This document shows, piece by piece, positions 58,237 to 63,884 of a DNA stretch of 64,000 nucleotides. Source of the stretch: Telmatactis stephensoni (Eukaryota; Cnidaria; Anthozoa; Actiniaria; Isophelliidae); NCBI GenBank assembly GCA_029948255.1, contig JALIZF010001586.1:67501-131500 (forward strand). Reading direction: 5' to 3'. Numbering within the stretch: position 1 is the first letter of the stretch; every line of letters begins with the position of its first letter. The translations under genes were made by a program, and so were the position numbers. The notes under the pieces are model-generated. The model was not told the DNA's origin. It saw only the letters and a list, made by a program, of their open reading frames with translations, and did not search any database.

Positions 58237-61200
58237 GGGGGGGGGGTGGTCTCTGCGGTCCCTGAAGCAAGGTATTCTCAATTGACGTGACAAACCTCTG
58301 CAGGGATGATTAGCTTTTGTTAAACTTTGAAACTTGTTGAAACTTTGAGGCTCGTGATTTAGTCATTATAGCAAGTATATAATTTGATTGGATTGGATCG
58401 GATTGGATTGGATTTACACTTGAGATAGTTCCCGTGGGCGAGGTTGGCCCTCCCGGGGGAAGAGGGGGATCTTGCCCCCTCTAAAATGTTTGACTTGTGC
58501 CGTCATCTAAAGGATGAATTCAGTGATATCATTATGAAGTTTTACTTTTTATTCAAATTTTGTTTCTCGATGTTGAACCAATTCCGTCACCACACACACA
58601 CTCCATTTTGATCAGCCCTCACTATACGCCCCTGATTTGCTTGTTTATTTGTTTGTTTGTCTAATTTTTTGTTTATTAATAACATAAAACGAAAAATGGT
58701 GAATATATTCAATGTAACTCCGATACGATTCTGTCTCTGATCCGTCAATCCTCCCAGGGTTTAGGTGAGGCGTGTGCAAATGCGTGAAAATGATTGAATA
58801 GTGAGATGGCAGGATTTGAATAAGCTTTGGGTTGTACTTTTAATTTTAATTCTTTTTATCATCTTTGCCAGTGTGTAAACACGACGAAAAGCTTTATAAC
58901 GCACCGTCGCACTGGAAAGTTGGAGGAGTTCAGTTTTTTTGTCGTTCCTTTCGTCGAATGGCTGGTTGTTATGTTGGACAAAGTGACGGATTCAGTTGTT
59001 CAGGTTCCTATCCTGGTACGTAATGCAACTTGACCTAACAAAAAACTATCAATGATAGGATTGTATTTTGAATCTTAATTTTGTTTCTTATTTCCTAGCA
59101 ATTAAAAACACGTCTATGTTTTCAAGCTCTCGACACTTTCTGTGCCAAAGTGGTTCCCAAGTGATTGCAAAAGATTTGATCTGCAATGGTGTTAACGAAT
59201 GTAAGGATGGATCGGATGAGATTTTCTGCACAACATGTAAGTTGTTATTAATAAGATTGTACTTAATGTGCAAAATGTTAGTGCGGTTGTATCATCAAAA
59301 GTTACTTAGAACGATGCGTCAAACAACTATGGAGATCATCGGTTCCAACTCGGACTTGAGCAGATTGTTTTACATTTTTATGAACAATATGTCGTGCCAA
59401 AAACATGCATGTCCTCTTGTTTTCGTTTTAAAGATTACTGCACAGATTTAAGAAGAGGGGAGACCGTTTGGAGAAGAACATCAGACGGTACACATATAAA
59501 GAAAAATTGCTCTAATGTCAATTCAACGTGGGCAGGTAGGATATTAAAAGTTGAATCGTGAATTTTTCTTAGAATCCCATAGCTCACACGAAACTCGCGC
59601 GCTGATTGGCTATCAAGTCCATCGAGGAGTGAGAATTCAGCGTGGAATTGCCCACTTACACAGGCAGCCCGCGACCGTTTTGATTCCTTTTCCTTCTCAT
59701 AATCGGTGTTTGAAAAATAATTATTTTTTGTAGTTCAATATAAAATGAAAATACAAGCCAATAAAAAAGATTCAACAGCTTTCAAGACAAAGGAAACAAT
59801 TTTTCCAAAGATATTGGCGATAAAACATGGAGTGAGAATTCAGTGTGGAATTGCATACTTACACAGGTAGCCCGCGATTGCTGTGTTTCTTCTTTTTGTT
59901 TTTAGCGAAACTTAATTTAAAATAGTTCAAAAACAAACTTCAATAGCTGCCAAAAATTATCATGAGAAAACAAGCAAAGAAAAAGACGCAATAACTAATA
60001 GGAAAAGGACATTTTTACGCCTAGTACATAATATGAAAGCGAGCGTTTGAAGTCCGTCGATCGTGGTCTGGTGTTTTTCGACAACTTTTATCCCTTCAGT
60101 AGAAAACAATTATCACTTATTTCAAAACATAAAGAATAGATTATATCCGGATGCAGTCATAGATGTTTTTGTAAACTAAAAAAAACAGAAATACACAGTC
60201 CAATAGATTTGTTTGAGCGATTTATTTTCAGCTGAAGTTGTCAGAACGAATTATCCAAAAAACACCGGTAAAAAGGCATTCAAAACATAACCAAAAAAAC
60301 CAGCAAGAATAGAAAACTATTATTATATGGCTAGATAATTTCCTGAATTCTGATTGGCTAACGCATGGTCTGTATTTTGCTATATCAGGACCGCTGTCCC
60401 GGATGAAAAGAAAAGTTTGCGTTTGGCAATTGTTTTAGCGGGACTTCTAAAAGCCATATAATAAATAAGTTATTAACCTCGTTTGCTCGGTTAATAACCC
60501 TTTATTATCATGACGTCTGAATGATTGTTAGGGGAACACAATTTTCGACTTTACTTAACTTACTTTTTCCGCAGTGTCAATGAAATGCTCCAGACCATTT
60601 TTTCCAACAAACAAGTGTTGTTTTGCCATTCATGAGATCGACATTCCTCCAGGACAATATTTACATGGTTTTCAGTTCCAATTGCAGTCAAATAAAGTAC
60701 ATTTTCCAGTAGTTTGACAATAATTTTGTTCCTCAAATACTCGACACGAGGTTGAAGCAATTAAAGTAAGTTTGCAAGTGAGACGATTTTCATTCACGAC
60801 TACAGCTTCATTCTCATTCGCTGGCCATTTTTGTGTACTTGCTCTTGAATGGCTTGCCGTGCGCTTTGAAAAAATGGACAAAATCTTCTCTATTTATTTT
60901 TTCTATGTCCGCTATGGGATTCAAGGAAAATTTATTTCCCGACTCAGGAATTCCACGTTGAATTTTACTCGAAAAAACGATATCGCACTCGTCGCTTCGC
61001 GACTCGTGCGATATCGTTTTTCTCGCGAAATTCCCTAGTCCTTCCATGAATTCTCCTATAGAATCTCATTACTATATTCATATCATAATCATATTACTAT
61101 AGAATCTCATAGCTTTAGCCGAAATCAGGCGCTGCAGTCGAGAAGGATGGTGATATGTTGTGGAATCGAGGGGCTTCATTTTACGCCCGCATATAAATGA

Positions 61201-62400
61201 TCATCTTTCTAATCTTTCTAGTCAAAATTTGGCTAATCCTTTCTATAGAATAAATGTTTTACTCTTTCAGTGCACATTTAGAATAAATTTTGAATATTTT
61301 CATCTCCAATCATATAATCTTTCAAAAAATATTGAAACAAATACAAATATTAACTAAAATGAAAACGATCATAAACAGCTGCACCGTCGACAGACATGTT
61401 CAGCCCGGTTTTCAACTTTGTACTTTCAATAGTAAAATGCTTGCCCTAAAAGATTTGCTTACCTATCCAAAGAAGAAAAGGTAAACATGAGTGCATACTT
61501 CAGTCTTTCTAGAGTACTGTATAAGCCTATTTATTATACTTCTGATGAGCAGAAGATGCAAAATCGCCACTTCTCAAGCTGGGCAAAACCATGCCCGAAC
61601 AACAATTGATTTTTTGAAAATCTTAACAAAATTGATCGTTCAAAACAATATTTTCCGTAAGAAAAGTTCATTTTTTAGTTTGTTTTAAGCCAAAATCTAG
61701 CGAAGTCCTAGCGACTACAACTCAGGCAACTCTACGTGTCTCTTCATCGAACCTGTGGCCTAAAAACTCCGACAAAGTGCTAAAACTGGTTTTTCAAAGC
61801 ATCAAAAGATAAAAAGCTTGATTTGAGAGCTATTAAAATTAGATAAATGCTTACCGTTTTTTCTGTTCAACGCTGTCAGTGACTGCCAGAGTGATCCAAA
61901 CAAAATTTTGCTCAATTGTTTTTGATTTTAAAGGTATTTTCAAAGCATCTTGCTCTAAAAGATACAAAGCTTCGTGGGATATAGAATGCCTTTGTGAAGA
62001 TAAGATTCTTGTACTAACCCTTGATAGACAGGTAAGTGTTTCTCATTGTGAATTTCTTGAACGTAGTTCTCAAGCCGTCGTTATTCTGTATAAATGGTTT
62101 AAAAGAAGCAAAAAATGAACTAAACTAACTGATGAAATGTATTTCTCATAACTTTGAAAACTATAAAAATATTAAATTGCAAAACTGAGCGAGTAACATT
62201 TTTGTCGTTTTCAGCTGTTTGATGTTAATTCAACGACAAAACTCCAAAGTTTTCTTGAAGAAGTGATTGCACGCTCTTTCATGTTCACAAACACTGAAGT
62301 GCTGATAAAGTATTTATCTCTGATTGTTGAGAAGGCCATGGTGCTTTTTGTACGACCTATCACGTGGGAGAATGACCAAGAAGCAGGGGTCTTTGCCGAG
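38277..62400 (+). CDS. Gene 2: secreted/receptor ectodomain with D8C, Cys-rich modules, LDLa and GAIN-like region (5' part)
   Basis: Fourteen exons: 38,277-38,352; 38,928-39,302; 39,435-39,890; 40,038-40,166; 43,980-44,204; 44,901-45,098; 52,135-52,266; 56,103-56,312; 58,872-59,015; 59,099-59,236; 59,434-59,535; 60,575-(about 60,661); 61,880-62,031; 62,215-62,400. Introns are phase 1 except the last two (phase 0). The order is signal peptide, D8C, FN1/VWC-like modules, LDLa-like, Cys modules, LDLa-like, Cys modules, then helical segments resembling a GAIN A subdomain. This suggests the ectodomain of an adhesion GPCR whose membrane part lies beyond 64,000. The Polinton-like element sits in the intron between exons 6 and 7. 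The join between exons 12 and 13 is the weakest link; two genes are possible. Confidence 0.75.
38928..39302 (+). CDS. Gene 2 exon 2: D8C (uromodulin-type) domain
   Basis: One 375-bp exon carries the whole domain: KGWYRFAGQSG, then CGAQFPGWLRGNHPSVGEGQ and VTRNVCF, CCYWSVDVNVRNC, FYVYEI and CTFRFCGN. The eight-cysteine domain is found in uromodulin, GP2 and many cnidarian membrane or secreted proteins. Acceptor TCGTACCAG, donor GTAAAT, phase 1 on both sides. Confidence 0.9.
39435..39890 (+). CDS. Gene 2 exon 3: FN1/VWC-like cysteine modules
   Basis: Two to three short modules with the pattern C-x-D-x-x-G-x-x-Y-x-x-G-E-x-W ... C-x-C-x(n)-V-T-C. The first reads DCKDQVGNIYSEGEVW with CKCSSGNVTC, and a later one has NCTNCTCKESSISC. 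It matches chordin/kielin-like VWC or fibronectin-I-like repeats. Several NxT/S sites suggest glycosylation. Phase 1 to phase 1. Confidence 0.8.
40038..40166 (+). CDS. Gene 2 exon 4: LDLa-like module lacking one disulfide
   Basis: Contains RCNNVSECTDSSDEKDC, the calcium-binding half of an LDL receptor class A module. Only four cysteines are present; C1 and C3 of the usual six are absent. Acceptor ACTTTCTAG, donor GTAAGA, phase 1 to phase 1. Confidence 0.85.
40183..40437. mobile_element. Foldback element, about 255 bp
   Basis: Left ACACCCGATTTCAGACATTT and TTTAGATATATA are mirrored by the right end, and an inner arm GAAATTATGGGATAGCTCC is mirrored by AGCTATCCCATAATTTC. It includes short (TG)n and (TA)n runs. 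It begins 16 bp after exon 4. Confidence 0.7.
40438..41440. other. Intron, no exon recognised
   Basis: AT-rich with a short GAAACA/CGAG-rich stretch. Nothing supportable. Confidence 0.4.
41441..42480. mobile_element. Cluster of inverted-repeat MITEs
   Basis: GGTAGACAGGGCCAATAAAC (41,440s) is mirrored by GTTTATTCGCCCTGTCTAC near 42,410. Inside, TGGTGTCCA/TGGACACCA arms flank 41,500-41,650, and a palindrome of GAGTCGTACTATGAGC type lies at about 41,690-41,800. Non-coding, with nested or rearranged copies. Confidence 0.55.
42780..43520. repeat. Dispersed repeat, copy B
   Basis: Counterpart of 3,510-4,130; shared landmarks are given there. Confidence 0.65.
43980..44204 (+). CDS. Gene 2 exon 5: VWC/FN1-like Cys module
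   Basis: Starts after TTTATCTTAG. It encodes ICRDEIGNTWLGSTF, then CTICKCNSSFLHC, and ends HVCEG. Same build as the module in exon 8 (CTDEMGNKYTEG ... CTECKCKRGILQC). Phase 1 to phase 1. Confidence 0.8.
44309..44869. mobile_element. MITE with CACTGGAAAA ends and ATTA duplication
   Basis: Left CACTGGAAAA and right TTTTCCAGTG. Flanks are ATTA (44,305-44,308 and 44,870-44,873). The interior is built of TTTTTACATGATTTTTACAG-like units in both orientations. Confidence 0.8.
44901..45098 (+). CDS. Gene 2 exon 6: Cys-rich module
   Basis: Follows TTTCAACTTTCAG, 31 bp after the MITE. It encodes RLDAIKMIGNTWTYKNC and ends in YVYNGGICCASKCNG. No named domain is recognised; exon 9 may be a related module. 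Phase 1 to phase 1. Confidence 0.8.
45185..45190. repeat. Target-site duplication TATATC (left)
   Basis: Identical to 52,050-52,055 directly outside the other terminus of the Polinton-like element. Confidence 0.9.
45191..45346 (+). repeat. Left terminal inverted repeat, 156 bp
   Basis: The first 72 bp are identical to the complement of the right end. In the rest I count about five substitutions and two 2-bp indels. GC-rich, with four spaced copies of a GGGAGTCACGC-like motif. Confidence 0.9.
45347..45916. promoter_or_regulatory. Subterminal non-coding region of the element
   Basis: Contains two direct repeats (AACTCCATTGCGCAGCAACC near 45,351 and its near copy near 45,773), two GTGTGCCTT-AAACA-GTGTTTTGA blocks at about 45,487 and 45,566, a C-tract/G-tract pair, and a perfect hairpin CGGACGGC-GAA-GCCGTCCG at 45,697-45,715. 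The open frames here look like shadows. Confidence 0.5.
45917..45990 (-). tRNA. tRNA-Tyr (GUA), intronless
   Basis: The minus strand folds as a cloverleaf: D arm GCTC-AGTTGGTTA-GAGC, anticodon arm CGGGA-CTGTAGT-TCCTG with anticodon GTA, T arm GTCGG-TTCGAAT-CCGGC, and a 7-bp acceptor with one G-G mismatch at the fifth pair. A TTTTT run follows within about 10 bases, a Pol III terminator. Nuclear tRNA-Tyr genes of animals normally carry an intron after the anticodon; this one has none. It lies inside the mobile element. The mismatch leaves it possible that it is a pseudogene. Confidence 0.8.
46109..46930 (-). CDS. Acidic zinc-finger protein of the Polinton-like element
   Basis: 273 residues, ATG at 46,930. 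The N-terminal half (about 55-125) has a globular stretch with ILYWNSHGEMMYHERRIPVT and then GLKTFTQGLSEIGI. From memory this pattern recurs in uncharacterised cnidarian proteins linked to mobile elements; not checked. The middle (about 135-185) is a Glu/Ser run. The C-terminal part has many cysteines in pairs (CHVC, CPRC, CDVC, CRCTDC), suggesting zinc binding. It may bind DNA or regulate transcription, but no function is established. A TATA-like box lies about 40 bp upstream. Confidence 0.7.
   Translation of the reverse strand: MKRARSDSTDTEYDSEHSHDGSIHSEQDLWDKEEIDQVLQDLSQSIPEDKALAFLHTLAASKSILYWNSHGEMMYHERRIPVTSMAELIEYAMLPLNLDVKVPRGLKTFTQGLSEIGIDKKLIRNKKLLADLVARQPEEDETDSETSDEISERESSESDGESVSGSLESEESSEPEISESEDEPRECHVCRDFVKFYSIPVVECPRCLWREAYYCRDNQYIECDVCTYIFPVDAQTTKVKFCRCTDCNAVHQQSLKTKKLKLVDDHQEESSEL
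46969..46975 (-). promoter_or_regulatory. TATA box for the zinc-finger gene
   Basis: TATAAAG on the minus strand about 40 bp upstream of the ATG at 46,930. A second TATAAAT lies just further upstream. Confidence 0.5.
46987..47313 (-). CDS. 108-residue protein with hydrophobic C-terminal tail
   Basis: ATG at 47,313. The first 80 residues look helical and contain CNLSK-like and KTKKQILAQRGDGF segments (ICEVCMNLSKGLIPIKGA, then LREHVDDIRELAN). After QRGDGF the last ~18 residues are hydrophobic (MSPLMSALSLFLL). I recall a short protein family of this form (helical body, KKxxLxQxGGFL, hydrophobic end) scattered in invertebrate genomes near Polinton/adintovirus-type genes. By position it could be a minor virion or membrane-active protein. 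That role is inference. Confidence 0.65.
   Translation of the reverse strand: MSHLLRENFGYLCHLTNCSPNQRKVLLITASPEQVHAICEVCMNLSKGLIPIKGAQKERLREHVDDIRELANPSVPFKTKKQILAQRGDGFVSDVMSPLMSALSLFLL
47365..47372 (-). promoter_or_regulatory. TATA-like box ATAAATAG for the 108-residue gene
   Basis: ATAAATAG on the minus strand about 52 bp upstream of the start. The same octamer precedes the ATPase gene on the other strand. Confidence 0.55.
47440..47950. repeat. CTAG-rich tandem repeat in the divergent intergenic region
   Basis: About 500 bp built from CTAGAATCTACACTAG and CTAGCTAGAATCTA units in irregular order, at the head-to-head boundary between the minus-strand genes and the ATPase. No frame is conserved. 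The location suggests a regulatory or origin role, or simple expansion. Confidence 0.85.
47989..47996 (+). promoter_or_regulatory. TATA-like box ATAAATAG for the ATPase gene
   Basis: ATAAATAG about 43 bp upstream of the ATG at 48,039. It matches the box of the divergent 108-residue gene. Confidence 0.55.
48039..49505 (+). CDS. A32/FtsK-like DNA-packaging ATPase
   Basis: 488 residues. A C2H2-like finger lies at the N-terminus (C5, C8, H18, H23). The ATPase core follows: Walker A GMTGSGKT at 74-81, Walker B LMVIDD at 146-151 and a LLQN motif around 180-183. This order matches the packaging ATPases of Polintons, adintoviruses and NCLDVs (FtsK-HerA superfamily), which drive DNA into preformed capsids. 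Residues beyond about 275 are an extra Ser/Thr/Pro-rich tail. The frame is complete, with a TATA-like box upstream and a polyadenylation signal just after the stop. It is the key gene linking this element to DNA-virus-like transposons. Confidence 0.85.
   Translation: MVRMCPICGKPQQNIYTHLSRTHKLDNSQRAYWLGQEKCTKWGQRFTPYPQAKPVETKCERFQLLHPFTALVAGMTGSGKTVWVQNLLEHGAQVIQPPPQRIVWSYSQWQPAYDQMLKTIPGIEFVKGIPHDLDEDWYFDPNTNNLMVIDDQMTETSNDKRILNLFTKGSHHRNLSVVFLLQNVYFQGRIMRTLSLNASYLVLFKNPRDKLQMMTLGKQMYPGKTEQFVQKYEAAVQRPYGYLFVDLKPNTPEGCRLRTNVLPNDAHLSQTGGQSDVMKTMADFFQRQGYLQSPQLNAMQELEEQMDAILKDPNVPPELKTKQYTPLFNRYLALQHQLPNVILNTTTREPAPTVLPLTSQSLNVTTPENVSLTSVTSDSGIASPKEPSFLQRLTTKVRTPFKSTSPKVTDKIPSTPLRVDQPTFSTPIAPSSAAPLEFPPTPPSTKEKPPRWIGYQDEHKYRGQVFDPPRRSERIRAMIKSIPGWEKY
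49519..49540. terminator. Bidirectional poly(A) palindrome
   Basis: CTTTTATTGT, two bases, then ACAATAAAAG: a perfect inverted repeat carrying AATAAA on both strands. It lies 14 bp after the ATPase stop (+) and about 90 bp after the end of the convergent gene (-), so it can serve both transcripts. Confidence 0.65.
49632..50486 (-). CDS. Unknown 274-284-residue protein of the element
   Basis: The open frame starts at 50,486. A second ATG at 50,456 (MAESKTTHIAVEE) is likelier as the start because it gives the TATA-like box at 50,516-50,522 a usual leader length. The fold is not recognisable; the middle is rich in aromatic and charged residues. The C-terminal part has YLVEETGELFTSPVDDAHKA, which resembles a motif at the start of the 201-residue protein encoded divergently next to it. 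Function unknown. A capsid role cannot be excluded or supported by eye. Confidence 0.65.
   Translation of the reverse strand: MISIRTYRIDMAESKTTHIAVEEQEDKILRERQVQDLKTLFRLLFYYIHLYQAKEFKANEMVKKGYGPKNFIFATIEVNKSFWEEWGDVASETLKVEFPANNLFTLIPHVLIDEFNLKPTDPAFQDIQVIMEEYITQLYSTQPVSVLMNELMTEVKQQQPFLAHDNRLYLKNIARYLCQSQFYAHEHERWPLSAINDWSQGLEKAKKKCCFIPDIDKGITVRYTDICPRTVFTYLVEETGELFTSPVDDAHKAMLLHKRLVEETHRNRILWLKKNIYLCNAKVL
50516..50522 (-). promoter_or_regulatory. TATA-like box for the 284-residue gene
   Basis: TTATAAA on the minus strand, 30 bp upstream of the first ATG and 60 bp upstream of the second. Confidence 0.5.
50600..50606 (+). promoter_or_regulatory. TATA box for the 201-residue gene
   Basis: TATAAAA about 80 bp upstream of the ATG at 50,686, in a 200-bp divergent promoter region shared with the minus-strand gene. 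Confidence 0.55.
50686..51291 (+). CDS. Unknown 201-residue protein of the element
   Basis: ATG at 50,686, stop TAA at 51,289-51,291, followed by AATAAA at 51,296-51,301. The N-terminus has LWLFEVLETGETFTDLTE, similar to the C-terminal motif of the divergent neighbour. The rest is mostly helical, with a CEGCQNDRPSQREHDC segment near the middle. No known family is recognised. Confidence 0.65.
   Translation: MDRLTIIRKPATEATPLWLFEVLETGETFTDLTENIASAYASYVHQQELNKWLCEHEYPSSLPTFDECIPEIQPEISARQDEIENLLIQAYANVVINIIMDLVDENCEGCQNDRPSQREHDCLMLDNDIRVYRYLTRALEKANENTVMRVFTKLTESLEPCLNGLELLKYDCKDSRAEIVWRKRENLEALLISKLNLLHDM
51302..51893. other. Right subterminal region of the element
   Basis: Contains a second near-copy of the 3' end of the 201-residue gene (TTGCTTCACGACATGTAA at about 51,394) and an AATAAA near 51,435. 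A 128-codon open frame from 51,466 begins with GTG, has no motif and is not convincing as a gene. Confidence 0.5.
51894..52049 (-). repeat. Right terminal inverted repeat, 156 bp
   Basis: Complement of the left repeat, ending ...GTATACTACT. Confidence 0.9.
52050..52055. repeat. Target-site duplication TATATC (right)
   Basis: See the left copy at 45,185-45,190. Confidence 0.9.
52135..52266 (+). CDS. Gene 2 exon 7: Cys-poor module
   Basis: Acceptor ATAATTTTTCAG, donor GTATAC, phase 1 to phase 1. The translation includes GPGFHFCSNGFQLISINQ and ends NRTFPG. It resembles the start of an LDLa-like module but lacks the acidic cluster. It begins 80 bp after the element's right target duplication. 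Confidence 0.7.
52700..53325. repeat. Internal palindrome
   Basis: GGTAACATAACTATTCTAAA ... mirrored near 53,280, with arms continuing through ACGGCTTTTTCA/TGAAAAAGCCGT to a centre near 53,000. The open frames on both strands here are mirror images. Confidence 0.8.
54149..54358. repeat. Tandem duplication, about 105 bp x 2
   Basis: Two copies of a block beginning TGCTAACTTCCGTTCTAATA and ending TTTAGATTTGTGTACAA, differing by a few substitutions and a 4-bp insertion. Non-coding. Confidence 0.8.
54990..55150 (+). mobile_element. tRNA-derived SINE with (TTTC)n tail
   Basis: CTCAGTGGTCAAGAACGG resembles an A box and AAGTTCGATTCCCAGC a B box, spaced as in a tRNA of Ser/Leu type. A TTTC-repeat tail follows. 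Confidence 0.6.
55640..56102. other. Intron 3' part before exon 8
   Basis: No exon recognised. The region ends with GTTAAATTACAG. Confidence 0.5.
56103..56312 (+). CDS. Gene 2 exon 8: VWC/FN1-like Cys module
   Basis: Encodes CTDEMGNKYTEGASFY, CTECKCKRGILQC and a tail ending QKLDEACQG. Donor GTAAAA, phase 1 to phase 1. A near-copy of its last bases and donor lies at about 56,628-56,670. Confidence 0.8.
56628..56670 (+). repeat. Duplicated 3' end of exon 8
   Basis: ACAGAAGCTTGACGAAACTT and GTCGAGGTAAAAATGCAT repeat, with a few changes, the end of exon 8 plus its donor. The rest of the exon is not duplicated. Confidence 0.7.
56671..58871. other. Intron with G-runs and simple repeats
   Basis: Contains a G-rich run near 57,005-57,030, a (GT)n plus poly-G run at 58,195-58,246 and a GATTG-type repeat near 58,383-58,410. 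No exon is recognised; an open frame at 56,895-57,155 has poor acceptor and donor sites. Confidence 0.5.
58872..59015 (+). CDS. Gene 2 exon 9: Cys-rich module
   Basis: Acceptor CATCTTTGCCAG, donor GTACGT, phase 1 to phase 1. It encodes VCKHDEKLYNAPSHWKVGG, then FFCRSFRRMAGCYVG and FSCSGSYPG. No named domain is recognised; resembles exons 6 and 11 in build. Confidence 0.75.
59099..59236 (+). CDS. Gene 2 exon 10: LDLa-like module
   Basis: Contains FLCQSGSQVIAKDLIC and NGVNECKDGSDEIFC, a clear LDL receptor class A calcium site. Like exon 4 it has four cysteines and lacks C1 and C3. Acceptor TATTTCCTAG, donor GTAAGT. Confidence 0.85.
59434..59535 (+). CDS. Gene 2 exon 11: short Cys module
   Basis: 102-bp exon after TTCGTTTTAAAG, donor GTAGGA. 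It encodes YCTDLRRGETVWRRTSDG, then KNCSNVNSTWAG. Phase 1 to phase 1. Confidence 0.65.
59536..60574. other. Intron with a direct duplication
   Basis: GTGAGAATTCAGCGTGGAAT at about 59,628 recurs at about 59,831 with changes. A CGCGCTGATTGGCTA-type block is common in this genome. No exon recognised. Confidence 0.4.
60575..60717 (+). CDS. Gene 2 exon 12: Cys module, possibly a terminal exon
   Basis: Acceptor TTTTTCCGCAG, phase 1. It encodes MKCSRPFFPTNKCCFAIHE and continues to a stop at 60,715-60,717. A donor GTTTTC after CATG at about 60,661 would end the exon in phase 1 and match exon 13, but it is a poor donor. Either the gene uses this weak site to reach the GAIN-like exons, or reading through yields a truncated, secreted form ending here. 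Confidence 0.6.
60718..61879. other. Intron or intergenic, with a small palindrome
   Basis: A palindrome around 60,971-61,023 has arms AACGATATCGCAC and its complement. No exon of matching phase was found. Confidence 0.45.
61880..62031 (+). CDS. Gene 2 exon 13
   Basis: Acceptor TTCAACGCTGTCAG in phase 1, donor GTAAGT in phase 0. It encodes FKASCSKRYKASWDIECLC and CEDKILVLTLDRQ. The W-x(3)-C-x-C pattern fits the region that precedes GAIN domains in adhesion GPCRs, but this is not decisive. Confidence 0.6.
62215..62400 (+). CDS. Gene 2 exon 14: GAIN subdomain A-like helices
   Basis: Acceptor GTCGTTTTCAG, phase 0 on both sides, donor GTTTGT. It encodes LQSFLEEVIARSFMFTNTE, then LIKYLSLIVEKAMVLF, an amphipathic helical stretch like GAIN subdomain A. 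The GPS site and transmembrane segments would lie further right. Confidence 0.6.
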
Positions 62401-63880
62401 GTTTGTTAATTTATAGTGATATTGCTTATCTATATATCTTTGCATGTAGGAAACAATGGTCGCGGTCTCATCAAAACATTTGACACATTTTTCACAATGG
62501 TTACATGTATATCGGCAGGCACTACATTTAAGAAGGGTCACTTGGGCTTTTTGAAATACTCACTACCTATAGCTGTAAAACGCTATGATTCTTGTCACAG
62601 AGCTTTGTTGAACTAGCCATATCCCTGAGCAATTCCCCTTTTAATGGATAATTTAATGAACAATTAGATAACTGTTTTTTAAATGTCCCTATGCTTTCAT
62701 AATGGTACTTAAACTGCAAAGTGCAATTTGGGCCGATTACAAAATTGCACGACCGCGTAACGGGAGTGCAATTTGTTAAATACGAGTATATGATTTCCGG
62801 CTGAAATTTTCACGAGACGAATTTATTACATTTTTAAGATATTTGATGCTGCATTCTTCTAATTTTTTCAACACAATCTCGTACTTGTCTTTCTCTTCGT
62901 CCTCGAATTTCATTGTGTTGTATGTGTTTTTAGAAATAATTAAAAGCAATCTTTTGTTCGTCAGACTTTTTGTCGGCTTCTGTGGCTTGAATAGATGAAC
63001 TCAAAGCGTTGAGTTCTCGTGTAGATTCCCTGTTAAACTAAGGTTTGTTGGAGGCTTTATTTGATTCGTTTTCTACATTTTCTAGTGTGATTAATGCACT
63101 GAATTTACTCCTGGTTGATTTTATTGCATACTAACTAGAATCCCGAATTGAATGCATAATTAGGAAGATTTCCACTGGTTGACTTAGTAGTATAGAGGCT
63201 ATAAAGGTGGGTTTAGGAGTGCCGAAGGTCTCGGGTTTGAATATCACAGTCATTTATCGAAAGATTTTTTTTCGCCAAAATTCGCTACTTAGTACATGAT
63301 TTCGGGGCCGGAGAGAAACTTTCTAGAAGTAACTTTTTTTTAACAATTATTCTACGAACTAGAGGTGAATAGAGGTAGAATATTCCTAAAAGCGCTATTC
63401 ACCGACAGCGAAGAGAATATACCAACTACACAACCCAACACTTTAGGATTCATGTAACTACATTATTTTTAAAAATGTCAACTTATTTTTGAAATAATAG
63501 CGTAACAAAGCGCGTGAAAATTGATAAGCCTCGCTTGCAGACTCTCAAGGAACACGTTTGGTCTCTACAAATACTGTCAGTAGCTGCAGTCTTTACCTAT
63601 TTTAGCATGTTTCTTAGTACTTTAAAACACATTCTTGACAAGAGGACAACTTCAATCCTTGCAAACAAGTGTTCTAGAACGAAAGAGAATTGGATCGATC
63701 AGAAACACTGGATTCGATGAACTGTGTTTGCAAGAGATCGACTGTCATACAGCTGCTCTTTCAAGCTTACTTCAAGTCTTACCTAAAAATGTTGTGTTGG
63801 CTAAGTAATAATCCTGTAATGTTGTTGTTGTTGTTGTTGTTGTTTTGCCTCCACGATCGCGTGATTGCATTATATTAAAC
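62401..63880. other. Intron, no exon recognised
   Basis: Contains a fragment of the GTGCAATTT foldback family (about 62,703-62,800) and a short (GTT)n run near 63,822-63,843. I found no GAIN B or GPS exon. Confidence 0.45.
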
Positions 63881-63884
63881 GAAG

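Noticed and set aside
61376..61484. Possible exon encoding CTVDRHVQPGFQLC with a donor GTAAAC
   Set aside because: Protein-like and with a plausible donor, but its phases do not match exon 12 or exon 13, and the correct-phase frame hits a stop.
62314..62541. Minus-strand frame with CSACRYTCNHCEKCVKC
   Set aside because: The Cys spacing looks like a zinc finger, but it overlaps exon 14 on the opposite strand and has no splice or promoter support.
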